Below, piece by piece: positions 26,637 through 36,177 of a stretch of DNA of 64,000 nt; the stretch's first letter is position 1, and each line of letters starts with the position of its first letter. A program made the translations under genes and the position numbers. Source of the DNA: Endozoicomonas sp965261315 (GTDB lineage: Bacteria; Pseudomonadota; Gammaproteobacteria; Pseudomonadales; Endozoicomonadaceae); NCBI GenBank assembly GCA_965261315.1, contig CBDHDM010000052.1, forward strand, positions 1-64,000, in the 5' to 3' direction. The notes beneath the pieces are model-generated. The model made no database searches, was not told the origin of the DNA, and saw nothing but the letters and a program-made list of their open reading frames with translations.

Positions 26637-28073
26637 ATGGTCAGTAATAATCATTGCATTAGCACTAATAAAATATTGACAAAATGGTTAATTATTATGG
26701 ACTGCACTACTATTACAGCGAAACGGTCTGCCCCACAACCTCCAAAAGGAATGGTTGAAGTCACTCAGCCTTGCAAAAAGCCATATTTCAATCGAACACT
26801 CCAAGTTGACATGCCACAAAATAATTATTTATTGGCTGGCTATAAGGAGTGTCTTAGCGATATCGCAACATTACAAACAATCAGTACAGTCAATTCAGCT
26901 CCCCCTGAAACCTTAGCCAAGTTTCAAACTGATGCAACAAGAGAATCCCTTGAGTCATTAAGAGATAGAGCTATCTCAACTCTTAATATACTTTTCGGAC
27001 CAAGTGACTTATTAAATAATTTCCGAACTATACTGACACCTGACTCTCCTGTTTCGCTGGAATCATCCTCCTCATCACCAACCACAACTGAGCTAGACCC
27101 TCTATCACCACAAGGGTTCAAGATAACAACAGAAAGCGTTGTACACGGTATCGGTGTAGTGGCTACCCGCAATTTTAAAGAGAATGATGAAATATGTCTC
27201 TACGATGGACCGATGGTATACCGAATCTTTAACCATCTTAGTGGCAAATATTATGTCTTTAGCATAAATAACAAGGGCAATGACAGCTTTGACAATATCA
27301 AGTTCCTTGAAAAAGACACCTATGTTGCATGGTCAGGCATTAATGTTGAGAGCGCGGGCAGACCTGCTATTGAGCTCGGACGTAATTGTGAGCAAGACAT
27401 ACGCTTCCTTAACCATTCCAAGGAAGCCAATGTAATGATCCGTTATACAGGCATGAACATGGTGAAGTGGGGTGACCAAGACAGTCTTCGGCTGACCGTT
27501 GTTGCTCTGGAAGATATTAAATCGGGAGAAGAACTTTTCCTCGACTATGATACAGGTAAGCCTGCCTCGAAAATAGATTTTTGCCTCTCGGCAGTAGAAG
27601 AACCAACCGAGATACAAAAGCAAAAAATAGCCATGAGAGTCAACAAACTCAATCAAAAATATTTACAGCCAGAGTCAATAGTCTCAACCAAAAGAAAAAA
27701 GGAAAAAGAAATTGATCTACCTGAAGAAATTAATATTGTAGTTGACCAGATTATAAACACGACAGAAAATATTCGAATACAAAACGGGTTACCAGCTAAT
27801 CTTGATGAGCTAATGACTGCTTTAACTCCTAGTCAGAAAAAACTACTAACAATAATTTTCTCGGATGAAGAGTCAAATGTAGAAGATCTAGCCGTAGATT
27901 TATCCCCAAGAACAACCAGAACAACCAGAACAACACAAAATGCTTTCATGGATAAATTAACAACTGAAAACGTTAGAGACCTGAAAACATATTTTACACG
28001 TTCGATTTTTAACAATAAGCAAACTTGGATTACAGTTCAACAATTAAAAGATCAATTGACACTCCATTTGTAG
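26637..28073 (+). CDS. SET-domain protein, candidate lysine methyltransferase effector
   Basis: A 478-residue low-GC protein. Residues about 155-300 form a SET domain: GVVATRNFKENDEICLYDG (entry strand), RFLNHSKEANVMI (the NHS.xxN pseudoknot motif near residue 255) and GEELFLDYD (near 296) with the catalytic-site tyrosine. This fits S-adenosylmethionine-dependent protein lysine methylation. The N-terminus has Lys/Arg/Pro-rich TAKRSAPQPPKG and a second basic cluster, TKRKKEKEID, follows the SET domain near 350, both NLS-like. The Cys-rich post-SET region is absent. No DNA-related bacterial partner is near, so a host-directed role is inferred. An ATG at 26697 is an alternative start. Confidence 0.82.
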   Translation: MVSNNHCISTNKILTKWLIIMDCTTITAKRSAPQPPKGMVEVTQPCKKPYFNRTLQVDMPQNNYLLAGYKECLSDIATLQTISTVNSAPPETLAKFQTDATRESLESLRDRAISTLNILFGPSDLLNNFRTILTPDSPVSLESSSSSPTTTELDPLSPQGFKITTESVVHGIGVVATRNFKENDEICLYDGPMVYRIFNHLSGKYYVFSINNKGNDSFDNIKFLEKDTYVAWSGINVESAGRPAIELGRNCEQDIRFLNHSKEANVMIRYTGMNMVKWGDQDSLRLTVVALEDIKSGEELFLDYDTGKPASKIDFCLSAVEEPTEIQKQKIAMRVNKLNQKYLQPESIVSTKRKKEKEIDLPEEINIVVDQIINTTENIRIQNGLPANLDELMTALTPSQKKLLTIIFSDEESNVEDLAVDLSPRTTRTTRTTQNAFMDKLTTENVRDLKTYFTRSIFNNKQTWITVQQLKDQLTLHL

Positions 28074-28175
28074 AATAAAATCGGACAATTGCCATAACAA
28101 ATAAACCATTGCCAAGGATACGGGCATCCAGTATCTTCCATCGATTAACTTTTATAGAATCAGAGACCCAGAGAC

Positions 28176-29843
28176 ATGGCTCAGTACGTGTACACCATGA
28201 ACCGGGTGAGCAAAATCGTTCCCCCGAAACGCCAGATTTTAAAAGATATTTCCCTTTCCTTTTTCCCCGGCGCCAAAATCGGTGTACTGGGCCTGAATGG
28301 TTCCGGTAAATCGACCCTTCTGCGCATCATGGCAGGCGTTGATCAGGAATTTGATGGTGAAGCCCGCCCTCAGCCCAATCTGAATGTGGGTTACCTGCCT
28401 CAGGAGCCTGAGCTGGATGCGTCCAAAACTGTCCGTGAAGTGGTTGAAGAAGCACTAGGGGAAGTTAAGGCAGCCCAGCAGCGTCTGGACGAAGTTTATG
28501 CGGCGTACGCTGACCCGGATGCCGACTTTGATGCCCTGGCCACCGAACAGGCTCGCCTGGAAAACATCATTCAGGCTGCCGATGCCCATAACCTGGAGCG
28601 CAAACTGGAAGTGGCTGCTGATGCCCTGCGTCTGCCAGAGTGGGATGCAAAAATTGAAAACCTGTCTGGTGGTGAGCGCCGCCGTGTTGCACTCTGCCGC
28701 CTGCTGCTCTCCAGCCCTGAAATGCTGTTGCTGGACGAACCCACCAACCACCTGGATGCCGAATCTGTTGCCTGGCTGGAACGTTTCCTGGTTGAATATC
28801 CTGGAACCGTCGTAGCGATCACCCACGACCGCTACTTCCTCGACAATGCCGCCGGCTGGATTCTGGAACTGGATCGTGGAGAAGGTATCCCGTACCAGGG
28901 CAACTATAGTTCTTGGCTGGAACAGAAAGAGCAGCGCCTGGAACAGGAACAGAAACAGCAGGATGCCCGTCGTAAGGCGATGGAGCATGAACTCGAGTGG
29001 GCTCGCTCCAATGCCAAGGGTCGTCAGTCCAAGTCCAAGGCTCGTCTGGCTCGCTTTGAAGAGATGCAGTCCCAGGACTTCCAGACCCGTAACGAAACCA
29101 ATGAGATCTACATTCCACCCGGCCCACGTCTGGGTGACAAGGTTATTGAAGTCAACAACCTGTCCAAAGGGTTTGGTGACCGCCTGCTGATCGACGATCT
29201 CAGCTTCAGCATTCCGAAAGGTGCCATCGTCGGCATTATCGGTGGTAACGGTGCCGGTAAGTCAACCCTGTTCAAGATGATCACTGATCAGGAGCAGCCG
29301 GATTCCGGAACCGTTGAGCTGGGTGATACCGTCAAAATCTCCAACGTTCAACAGCTGCGTGATGAGCTGGACGACAAGAAAACCGTTTGGGAAGCGATTT
29401 CCGATGGTCAGGATATGTTGAAGATCAACAACTATGAAGTACCGTCCCGTGCATACATTGGACGCTTTAACTTCAAAGGTGGTGACCAGCAGAAGCGTGT
29501 CGGCGAACTCTCCGGTGGTGAGCGTGGCCGTCTCCAACTGGCCGCTACATTAAAAGACGGTGGTAACGTACTGCTGCTGGACGAACCGTCCAACGATCTG
29601 GACGTAGAAACCCTGCGAGCCCTGGAAGAAGCCCTGTTGGCTTTCCCTGGCTGTGCCATGGTTATCTCTCACGACCGTTGGTTCCTGGATCGTGTAGCCA
29701 CTCACATCCTGGCGTACGAAGGCGACTCCAAGGTGGCCTTCTTTGAAGGTAACTACGCCGAGTATGAAGCCGATAGACGTGAGCGACTGGGTGAAGAAGC
29801 TGCAGGCCCTCACCGTATTAAGTACAAGCGTATTGATGCCTGA
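28176..29843 (+). CDS. ettA: Energy-dependent translational throttle EttA (ABC-F)
   Basis: A 555-residue cytoplasmic ABC-F ATPase with two nucleotide-binding domains and no membrane segments. The first has GLNGSGKSTLLRIMAG, LSGGERRRVALCRLLL and LLLDEPTNHLDAESV; the second GGNGAGKSTLFKMI, LSGGERGRLQLAATL and LLLDEPSNDLDVETL. Between them lies the charged linker (EWARSNAKGRQSKSKARL) that reaches the tRNA in the ribosomal E site. The opening YVYTMNRVSKIVPPKRQIL and length are those of EttA (555 in E. coli), which gates the first elongation step according to ATP level. Confidence 0.97.
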   Translation: MAQYVYTMNRVSKIVPPKRQILKDISLSFFPGAKIGVLGLNGSGKSTLLRIMAGVDQEFDGEARPQPNLNVGYLPQEPELDASKTVREVVEEALGEVKAAQQRLDEVYAAYADPDADFDALATEQARLENIIQAADAHNLERKLEVAADALRLPEWDAKIENLSGGERRRVALCRLLLSSPEMLLLDEPTNHLDAESVAWLERFLVEYPGTVVAITHDRYFLDNAAGWILELDRGEGIPYQGNYSSWLEQKEQRLEQEQKQQDARRKAMEHELEWARSNAKGRQSKSKARLARFEEMQSQDFQTRNETNEIYIPPGPRLGDKVIEVNNLSKGFGDRLLIDDLSFSIPKGAIVGIIGGNGAGKSTLFKMITDQEQPDSGTVELGDTVKISNVQQLRDELDDKKTVWEAISDGQDMLKINNYEVPSRAYIGRFNFKGGDQQKRVGELSGGERGRLQLAATLKDGGNVLLLDEPSNDLDVETLRALEEALLAFPGCAMVISHDRWFLDRVATHILAYEGDSKVAFFEGNYAEYEADRRERLGEEAAGPHRIKYKRIDA

Positions 29844-29885
29844 TATAGTTCATTAGTTCCGTCAATGGCTACCCAACCAGGGTAG

Positions 29886-29916
29886 TCTGATATGGCAAGG
29901 ATTTTCCGGACACTTT
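29886..29916. mobile_element. Orphan IS3-type terminal repeat
   Basis: These 31 bp are an exact reverse complement of 61030-61060, the right end of the IS3-family element at 60.4-61.1 kb. No IS3 coding sequence is attached here, so it is a leftover end, adjacent to the IS110 copy. Confidence 0.75.
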
Positions 29917-29992
29917 GCCGTGAAAATCCCTGAATTCAGGACGCAAACATCCGCCCTGCGCAGAACAAGGAACCATCGTATTAATCAAAGGC

Positions 29993-31002
29993 TCAGGCCA
30001 ACCGTTGAGCCTGAGCCAGGTAGCCGTATTCCTGTAGTTTATTCAACCAGCGCGCCGCATTCTTCCTGACCATCAAACCCTCGTAATCAGTGTCAGGATC
30101 AATATAAGGCTGTCGTCGCTTCAGTAAGGTATAAATCACACGGATGAGTTTGTGGGCTATGGCAATCAAACTTCGCTTATGCCCCTTGCGAATAACCAGG
30201 CTCTGGTATTTGCCCTTGAACTGGCTCTTGGTCTTGATGGCAGCATTGGCTACTTCGCACAGGATTGTTTTGACCATCTTATTCCCTTTTCGGGTTCGAC
30301 CGCTTTTACGCTTGCCAGCACTCTCGTTGTTGCCTGGACAAAGCCCAGCCCATGAAGCAATTTCTTTCATGCCACCAAACTTGCTCATGTCATCACCGAT
30401 TTCTGCGAGCAGGGCTGCTGCACTCTTTTCGCTGACTCCGGGGAGAGTCTGTAGTATCTGCCAGGCTTCTTTCCAGGGTTGAATGCCTTCCAGAATCTGG
30501 ATTTCCAGCTTGTGCAATTGCTTTTCCAGACGCTGTCGTCCAGGGTTTTATGAAGGCGATTCTTTTCATTGGCCATTTGCTTGACCAGTGTGTCCCGCCG
30601 ACGAGTCAGTAAGCGCAATTGTTCCTGATCCGGATGAGGTACAAAGCTCGGGCGAACCAGGCCGCAATGGGCAAGGTGGGCGAGCCACTGACTGTCCAGT
30701 GTATCCGTCTTGCGACCGGGCACATTCTTGACGTGCCGGGCATTCACTACCCAGGGGTTCAGGTGGCAGCTAATGATGGATGCATAAATGCTTTTCCAGT
30801 AAACACCGGTGCTTTCCATCACGACCAGGTCAATCTGATGTTGTTGCAGGAACTGGCACATCAGCTCCCGGTCTTTCCGGAAGGTGCCAAACTCACGGGT
30901 TAATGTTTCGATATTGCCTTCTGGCAATTCCTTGCGAATGGCAACCATGACCATCATTTTATGGACATCAATGCCTGCGCAGTTTTTCACAATGGTTTGC
31001 AT
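29993..31002 (-). pseudogene. IS110-family transposase, frameshifted
   Basis: The N-terminal half (30385-31002 frame) has the DEDD domain of IS110 transposases: CAGIDVHKMMVMVAIR, LVVMESTGVYWKSIY, VNARHVKNVPGRKTDTLDSQWLAHL. A frameshift near 30540 moves the reading to the frame ending at 29993, which has the Transposase_20 domain (ILQTLPGVSEKSAAALLAEIGD, SWAGLCPGNNESAGKRKSGRTRKGN). Apart from the shift the protein is full length, so the loss may be recent or a sequencing error. The element spans roughly 29917-31305, with the long non-coding end typical of IS110 at 31003-31305. Confidence 0.88.
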
Positions 31003-31310
31003 CGTCTATGCTCCAAACGTTCACTTCGGTCCGGCAGAGCCTGGCGGACTGGATCGGATCGCCACTCTCCCCGAGAGAATCTCACCTGGAGAACAGGACT
31101 GTTTGCCGTGCATTCAATGCTTCAGAAATGGAGCCTTGATGGTGCCAGTTCTGAACCATGAGATAAGCGAGGGTGCGAACGATCCAGCCCGGGTCAATTT
31201 GTGTTCAGGGTCTAAAAGCCACTGCAAAGATAACGACCACTGTCAGGCTCTGCACCATGATGATTGTGGCAGAGCCTAATTTTCATGGTGCGGGGTGACC
31301 GAAATATCGG

Positions 31311-31752
31311 TCATGAGCATTTGTGTGTCCGGAAAACTATAACCACTCCATGGTAAGAGTGGCTCTTATTTTGTTGGGCTGGAGGTGTTGTCTGTACAGT
31401 TTTAGGTTCTGATATGGTTGTGCTTGTTCTACCTTCAGGTGTAGTTTGGGCTGAGGTGGGTATATTTATTCCTACACTATCCTGTTGTTTTTTGTCGTTA
31501 AATGGAGAGGTCAAAAATTGATAAATATATTTGTAAGGGGTGACGGCTGCAAAAATCAGGAAGTCATACAAGACCTTGGCTGTGTAGGCTATAGCTCTAC
31601 CTATCTTGCAGAATACAGCAGTGACAGCCGATACACTTCGACTTAGCCATCTGGCTTCTTGATTTTTATTTTGTCCACTCTGGAGTAAGGATGTTGCTGC
31701 TTAAAGGCGCTCCGCTGGTTATCGGTGCACTATGGACTTCAATTGCAGGCAT
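31311..31752 (-). pseudogene. Truncated paralogue of the PP2C-like protein
   Basis: The reverse frame contains QEARWLSRSVSAVTAVFCKIGRA and then LYDFLIFAAVTPYKYIYQFLTSPF. It closely matches the N-terminal region of the neighbouring PP2C-like protein (REPSWLGRAITTVADVCCKTGR, LLNFLIYASVTPYKYIFNCLTYPF). The likely ATG at 31752 is separated from this by a frameshift near 31665. The catalytic domain is missing because the IS110 copy begins at about 31306. It is a duplicated gene cut down by an insertion. Confidence 0.75.
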
Positions 31753-31946
31753 GACTTATCCCAATCCATTATTAAAAATATATTATTAGCGACATTTTAA
31801 TGTAATAAAGTGGGAAAAGTTCAAACCATTTTATGAAATGGTTATTAAAATCATGCCATATAAGGGACACTCGGGCTTTCTTAAGGTTGAATCAGCCGCG
31901 AGGTATGCAGCTTTTCCTATTATAAAAGATGAATTTTAATACAGTC

Positions 31947-33452
31947 TTAAACGGCAGGAACCGGAAGTGGGAGAGGGGTTACCATGACCGACATATTGTC
32001 CATCGAGCCAGCCTGATAGGCCTTGGCTACCGGCCTTGACGCAGCATGTTCAACAGGGTTTCCTAGATGCAGTTGCCGCTGCACAGTTCTGGCAATGTCT
32101 TTAGAGAATGCAACCTCGGTAATACCATCACAAACTTGTATTAGAGTGCCACCTGAGCATTCGCGGGAAGGTATTTTGATGACTTTACCTCTGGCACTGA
32201 TAGCCCCATTCAGGTAGTGATCCCCCAAGGTCCTTGCTACAGCTAAGTTTCCATTAACTCTGGGAGTCCCATCAACATCGACAACATAGCCACCGCGTTT
32301 CTCGATGGAGTGTCTGTATTTAGGTGTATCTGGCTCTGCGTCTTCACTAATTTGTCTGATATGTCCAGCTTGGTCGAGAAGGATTGCTCTGGAGTCACCA
32401 AGGTTGATAACCCACAGGTCACCGTTTATCCGCAGGGCGATATTAGCAGTGGTTCCTGATGTGGCAAGTCCTTCAAAGAACGCTTTAGCGTTTGTGCCCA
32501 GAAGAGGGGCTTGTGGGAGCGTATTATCAAGATCCACCAGGGCAAGTTTGAGAGCATTCCAGATGCCTTCATCATGCAACCCATTTGGGTTGAACTCTTC
32601 AAGCCGTCTTTGCAGGTGAGGGATAATCTGCTGACTGGCATATGAAGACCATGCACTACCACCATGACCATCAAAAATACCGGTAATATCAATGACAACA
32701 GGCCTGTTATTAACTATGGCTGTGAACTGACTGGCAATATGGGCATCTTCCATATGTCGTCTGGCTCCTTGAGCATGGGCAACGCCAGATTGAGTTCCGT
32801 GAATAGGCTCATAGTGAATGGTGGTTTTTTCACCTGCTCGTTGAACTGTTACGTACCCTCTTCCGGTTGCTGGAAAATGTACCCCTGACGCCTGCTGATA
32901 ATAGCTTGCTGCATTTGTGCGCCCTTGAAAGGCTTTTGGATAATGATCAAGCTGGGCTTCTGCCGCGCTGAGTTCTTTACACAGTTTCTGCTGGATTACC
33001 TGCTCACCGGATACATACCGATACTCAAGGTTTTCATTATGCTCTGGCAGCGTCTGGAGCTTATTTACCGGTCGCTGATGGGGGGGAAGGTATTGCCGTA
33101 AAGTTGGAGTATCTGGCAATACTGCGTCAGAGTCCTTGGTCGAAGAGATAACGGTTGGACTGATGCTTTTGCTGTCTTCTACTTTGCTTTGCTCTGTTGC
33201 AGTGGTTTTGGTGCCGGTAAATGGGTATGTCAGGCAGTTGAAAATATATTTGTATGGCGTAACACTCGCATAGATCAGAAAGTTCAGTAATGACTTAATG
33301 GCGTACACAACAGTCCTGCCAGTCTTACAGCAAACATCAGCAACGGTCGTTATTGCACGCCCTAACCAGCTGGGCTCCCTACTGGCTTCCGGTGCAGGGG
33401 GAGGGAGCGATACAGTGGTATGGGATGAGTCAGGTGTTGCAACTTGATGCAT
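31947..33452 (-). CDS. PP2C-family serine/threonine phosphatase with N-terminal extension
   Basis: A protein of about 501 residues. The C-terminal 270 residues form a metal-dependent PP2C phosphatase: GARRHMEDAHIAS near residue 232, DGHGG near 262, LWVINLGDSRAILLD near 350, VNGNLAVARTLGDHYL, a variant CDGITEV (usually SDGxWDV) and MDNMSVMV near 486, so the metal-binding aspartates are all present. The eukaryote-like RxMEDAH motif sets it apart from SpoIIE-type bacterial phosphatases. Residues 1-200 hold a hydrophobic stretch (LLNFLIYASVTPYKYIFNCLTYPF) and a disordered Thr/Pro/Gln region. A secreted or membrane-anchored host-directed phosphatase is possible but unproven. ATG at 33452 is preferred to GTG at 33464. 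Confidence 0.85.
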   Translation of the reverse strand: MHQVATPDSSHTTVSLPPPAPEASREPSWLGRAITTVADVCCKTGRTVVYAIKSLLNFLIYASVTPYKYIFNCLTYPFTGTKTTATEQSKVEDSKSISPTVISSTKDSDAVLPDTPTLRQYLPPHQRPVNKLQTLPEHNENLEYRYVSGEQVIQQKLCKELSAAEAQLDHYPKAFQGRTNAASYYQQASGVHFPATGRGYVTVQRAGEKTTIHYEPIHGTQSGVAHAQGARRHMEDAHIASQFTAIVNNRPVVIDITGIFDGHGGSAWSSYASQQIIPHLQRRLEEFNPNGLHDEGIWNALKLALVDLDNTLPQAPLLGTNAKAFFEGLATSGTTANIALRINGDLWVINLGDSRAILLDQAGHIRQISEDAEPDTPKYRHSIEKRGGYVVDVDGTPRVNGNLAVARTLGDHYLNGAISARGKVIKIPSRECSGGTLIQVCDGITEVAFSKDIARTVQRQLHLGNPVEHAASRPVAKAYQAGSMDNMSVMVTPLPLPVPAV

Positions 33453-33555
33453 CAAGAATATCACTACTTGGAAGCTTCAGGCGGGTTAGACCCTTTTGAA
33501 GCAGGGGAGTTCAGTATGACTGGATGGAAGTATAGCTGTGGAAGAGTTAAACCAG

Positions 33556-33597
33556 TTAATACCCAGAAATACTTAATGTCATATGACTGGGTATTAA
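33556..33597. other. 11-bp inverted repeat between the PP2C and aldehyde dehydrogenase genes
   Basis: TTAATACCCAG at 33556-33566 pairs perfectly with CTGGGTATTAA at 33587-33597 across a 20-nt AT-rich loop. It lies upstream of the PP2C-like gene and downstream of the dehydrogenase. It could be an operator or an extra termination structure. Confidence 0.5.
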
Positions 33598-33608
33598 TAA
33601 GCCTTTAC

Positions 33609-33640
33609 CAAAAAGAGTAACTCCTGGTGTGAACCAGGAG
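33609..33640 (-). terminator. Terminator of the aldehyde dehydrogenase gene
   Basis: Read on the minus strand, an 8-bp stem (CTCCTGGT/ACCAGGAG, 33621-33640) with a 4-nt loop is followed within 3 nt by a T-rich run. It begins 22 bp after the stop codon at 33663. Confidence 0.6.
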
Positions 33641-33662
33641 CCAGAGTCAAAACAAAAAAGAA

Positions 33663-35120
33663 TCATTTTCCTCCAGAAAGAAATGCCAGCATTTTTTCCT
33701 GCAGCCACCCGCCGTATGGAGGGTAGATCATTTTGGCACTGTTCAGTTTACCTTTAGTTAGTACTGCTTTGGCCTTGGTGAATGTCTGGAAACCCTCGTA
33801 ACCATGATAGTGCCCCATGCCTGATGGGCCAACGCCGCCAAACGGCATATCTTCAACAGCCACATGGAACAGGCACTCATTGATACAGACTCCGCCGGAG
33901 TGAGTCTGCTCCAATACCGTTTCCTGATTTTTTGCATTGGAACCAAAGTAGTACAGTGCCAGGGGTCTTGGGCGTTGCTGTACAAACGCAATGGCTTCAT
34001 CAAGACTGTCAATGCCGATGACGGGGAGCAGGGGGCCAAAAATTTCTTCCTGCATAACAGTCATGCTGTCAGACGGGTTTTCAATCAAGTGTATGGGTAT
34101 TCGGCGGCTTCCGTCGTTAATTTCTTCGTTACCCGGTGTATGGATGGTTGCTCCCTGGACTTTGGCATCATCAAGCAGGTTTAGCAGGCGTTGGTGGTGG
34201 CGGTCATTGATGATCGATGTGTAATCATTATTCCCGTTGACCTTTGAATACATTTTTCGAAAGGCTTTCAGGTAGTGCTCAATAAAGGCAGCCTTCTGAT
34301 CATTCTTCACCAGAATATAGTCAGGTGCTACGCAGGTTTGACCTGCATTCAGGGCTTTTGCGTAGCAGATTCTTTCAGCCGCTTCCTGAATGGGGAAGTC
34401 GTTATCCACAATGACTGGCGACTTACCACCCAGCTCCAGGGTTACCGGAGTCAGGTTTTGTGCAGCAGCCCGCATGACATGGTGACCAACCGGCGTAGAG
34501 CCGGTGAAAATAATGTGATCAAAGGGCAGACTGGTAAACTCGGTCGCGACTTCAGCATCACCGCAAACCACAGTGACCAGGTCTGAAGGGAAGGTTTGCT
34601 CAATAATTTTTGCCACCAGTTCCGAGGTTTTTGGTGTGAACTCGGACATTTTAATCATGGCCCGGTTACCTGCAGCAAGAATAGTCAGTAGTGGGCCAAG
34701 GGAAAGAAACAGTGGATAGTTAAAGGGAACCACAATACCGACAACGCCCAGTGGCTGGTAAACCACTTTGGCTGAGGCTGGCAATAACTGGGGGCTCAGC
34801 TTACGTTTGCTGGGCTTCATCCATTTCTTTAGTCGCTTGAGGGTGTAGTGAATGTTCCCCAGGTTCGGCGTAAATTCGGTAAGTAAAGACTCACTTTTTG
34901 CTCGGCCACCAAAATCCTCATCCAGGGCAGAAAGTAGCGCTTCTTTATTATTTAACAGTGCTTTCTCAAGGGCTTTCAGTCGGGATACCCGTTCCTGATA
35001 GCTGGGATTGGGGTCTTTCAGGAAGGCTTTACGCTGGACATCAAGAAGGTCCTGCAGAGGGGTAGTTATTTGCTGGGTCACTTTTCTGTGCTCTGAAGTG
35101 ATAGGTTCGGCAGCGCTCAT
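33663..35120 (-). CDS. Aldehyde dehydrogenase (coniferyl-aldehyde-dehydrogenase-like)
   Basis: A 485-residue NAD(P)-dependent dehydrogenase that oxidises an aldehyde to the acid. The catalytic Glu lies in TLELGGKSP near residue 231 and the catalytic Cys in NAGQTCVAPDY near 262; the cofactor region has IVVPFNYPLFLSLGPLLTILAAGN and FTGSTPVGHHV. The C-terminus GVGPSGMGHYHGYEGFQTFTKAKAV is typical of the class 3/coniferyl branch (CalB, also fatty aldehyde enzymes). The start at 35120 follows a clear AGGGAG site; the longer frame to 35222 is unlikely. It is divergent from a TetR regulator with a shared palindrome between. Confidence 0.92.
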   Translation of the reverse strand: MSAAEPITSEHRKVTQQITTPLQDLLDVQRKAFLKDPNPSYQERVSRLKALEKALLNNKEALLSALDEDFGGRAKSESLLTEFTPNLGNIHYTLKRLKKWMKPSKRKLSPQLLPASAKVVYQPLGVVGIVVPFNYPLFLSLGPLLTILAAGNRAMIKMSEFTPKTSELVAKIIEQTFPSDLVTVVCGDAEVATEFTSLPFDHIIFTGSTPVGHHVMRAAAQNLTPVTLELGGKSPVIVDNDFPIQEAAERICYAKALNAGQTCVAPDYILVKNDQKAAFIEHYLKAFRKMYSKVNGNNDYTSIINDRHHQRLLNLLDDAKVQGATIHTPGNEEINDGSRRIPIHLIENPSDSMTVMQEEIFGPLLPVIGIDSLDEAIAFVQQRPRPLALYYFGSNAKNQETVLEQTHSGGVCINECLFHVAVEDMPFGGVGPSGMGHYHGYEGFQTFTKAKAVLTKGKLNSAKMIYPPYGGWLQEKMLAFLSGGK

Positions 35121-35273
35121 GGTTATCTCCCTCTTTTTGTTAATTATTTGTTTTAGTAATGTTTTTTTATTTTTAGCCTGACTTTCACAGCTGTGTTGAT
35201 AAGGCTTTAGTTCCCACTGCAAGTATCAACTCAAAATTGCCTTGAATAGCAGGATTAGTGTGTTTATGTTATT

Positions 35274-35293
35274 TTTAGAGTAATTACTCTAAA
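35274..35293. promoter_or_regulatory. Perfect 20-bp palindrome, probable TetR operator
   Basis: TTTAGAGTAATTACTCTAAA is a perfect palindrome in the gap between the divergent aldehyde dehydrogenase (start 35120) and TetR-type regulator (start 35403). Size, symmetry and position fit an operator bound by the regulator dimer to control itself and the dehydrogenase. Confidence 0.65.
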
Positions 35294-35402
35294 TCGTCAA
35301 TCACTTATTATTGTGAAAAGTGTTTTGCTTCTTGTTTGCCATGGCTGAGGATGAGGCAAAATCGCTTTCTTACGCAATGGGCATTTGGTTAAAAGCGCAT
35401 TT

Positions 35403-36053
35403 ATGGCCGGAAAGACTCGCGACAAGATTCTCAATGCTGCTCTACAACTCTTCAATGAGCAGGGGGAAAGGGTGGTAACGACCAACCATATCGCCAGCCA
35501 TATTGGGATATCCCCTGGGAACCTTTATTACCATTTCCGTAATAAAGAAGCGATTATCCTCGCTCTGTTTGAAGATTTTCAACAGACCCTGACTGAAGAG
35601 ATTATCTTGCTCGCAGGTAAAGGAATAACACTGGAAGATAAACAGCGATACTTGGAAGCTTTGCTGGCTGGCATGTGGCGATACCGCTTTATATTCCGGG
35701 ATCTTCATGGAGCCGTTGCCCGAAGTGAAGAGCTGCGGGTTATGTATCAGGGGTTTGCCAGACTCTGTATATCTATGATTGTTCAGGTGTTCAGAGGCCT
35801 GATTACATCAGGATTAATGAAAGCCAGTGATGAAGAAGTTGAAGCTCTGGCCCTGAACACATTTATGGTGCTGACCAGTTGGCATGAATTGGTGCATGGC
35901 GTTTTGCATAGTGAAGGGGGTGAGCCATCCAGGGCTATGCTGAACAGGGTTATTTATCAGGTGTTGATCATGGATAGGGGATTTATTACATCAGAAGCTA
36001 TGGAGTCCTTTAAAGTTCTGGAGCAGGCCTACTTTTCACCTCTTGATATATGA
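35403..36053 (+). CDS. TetR-family transcriptional regulator
   Basis: A 216-residue repressor-type protein. The N-terminal helix-turn-helix is clear (TRDKILNAALQLFNEQGERVVTTNHIASHIGISPGNLYYHFRNKEAI, residues 5-51). The remaining helical domain would bind an effector and dimerise; it has no family-specific motif that I recognise. Given the divergent aldehyde dehydrogenase and the intervening palindrome, it probably represses that gene until an aldehyde or fatty substrate appears. ATG at 35403 is chosen over an in-frame TTG at 35385. Confidence 0.9.
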   Translation: MAGKTRDKILNAALQLFNEQGERVVTTNHIASHIGISPGNLYYHFRNKEAIILALFEDFQQTLTEEIILLAGKGITLEDKQRYLEALLAGMWRYRFIFRDLHGAVARSEELRVMYQGFARLCISMIVQVFRGLITSGLMKASDEEVEALALNTFMVLTSWHELVHGVLHSEGGEPSRAMLNRVIYQVLIMDRGFITSEAMESFKVLEQAYFSPLDI

Positions 36054-36177
36054 TGCATAAGTTTTCTTTCTGGTTGTGAACCGGGCTCAGACATCGATAT
36101 AGAAAAGGATACCTCGTTTGTTTGGAGCCCGTTCTGGCAAGGCTTCAAGTAGTGATATTTTTCAGGAAGAAGAAACC

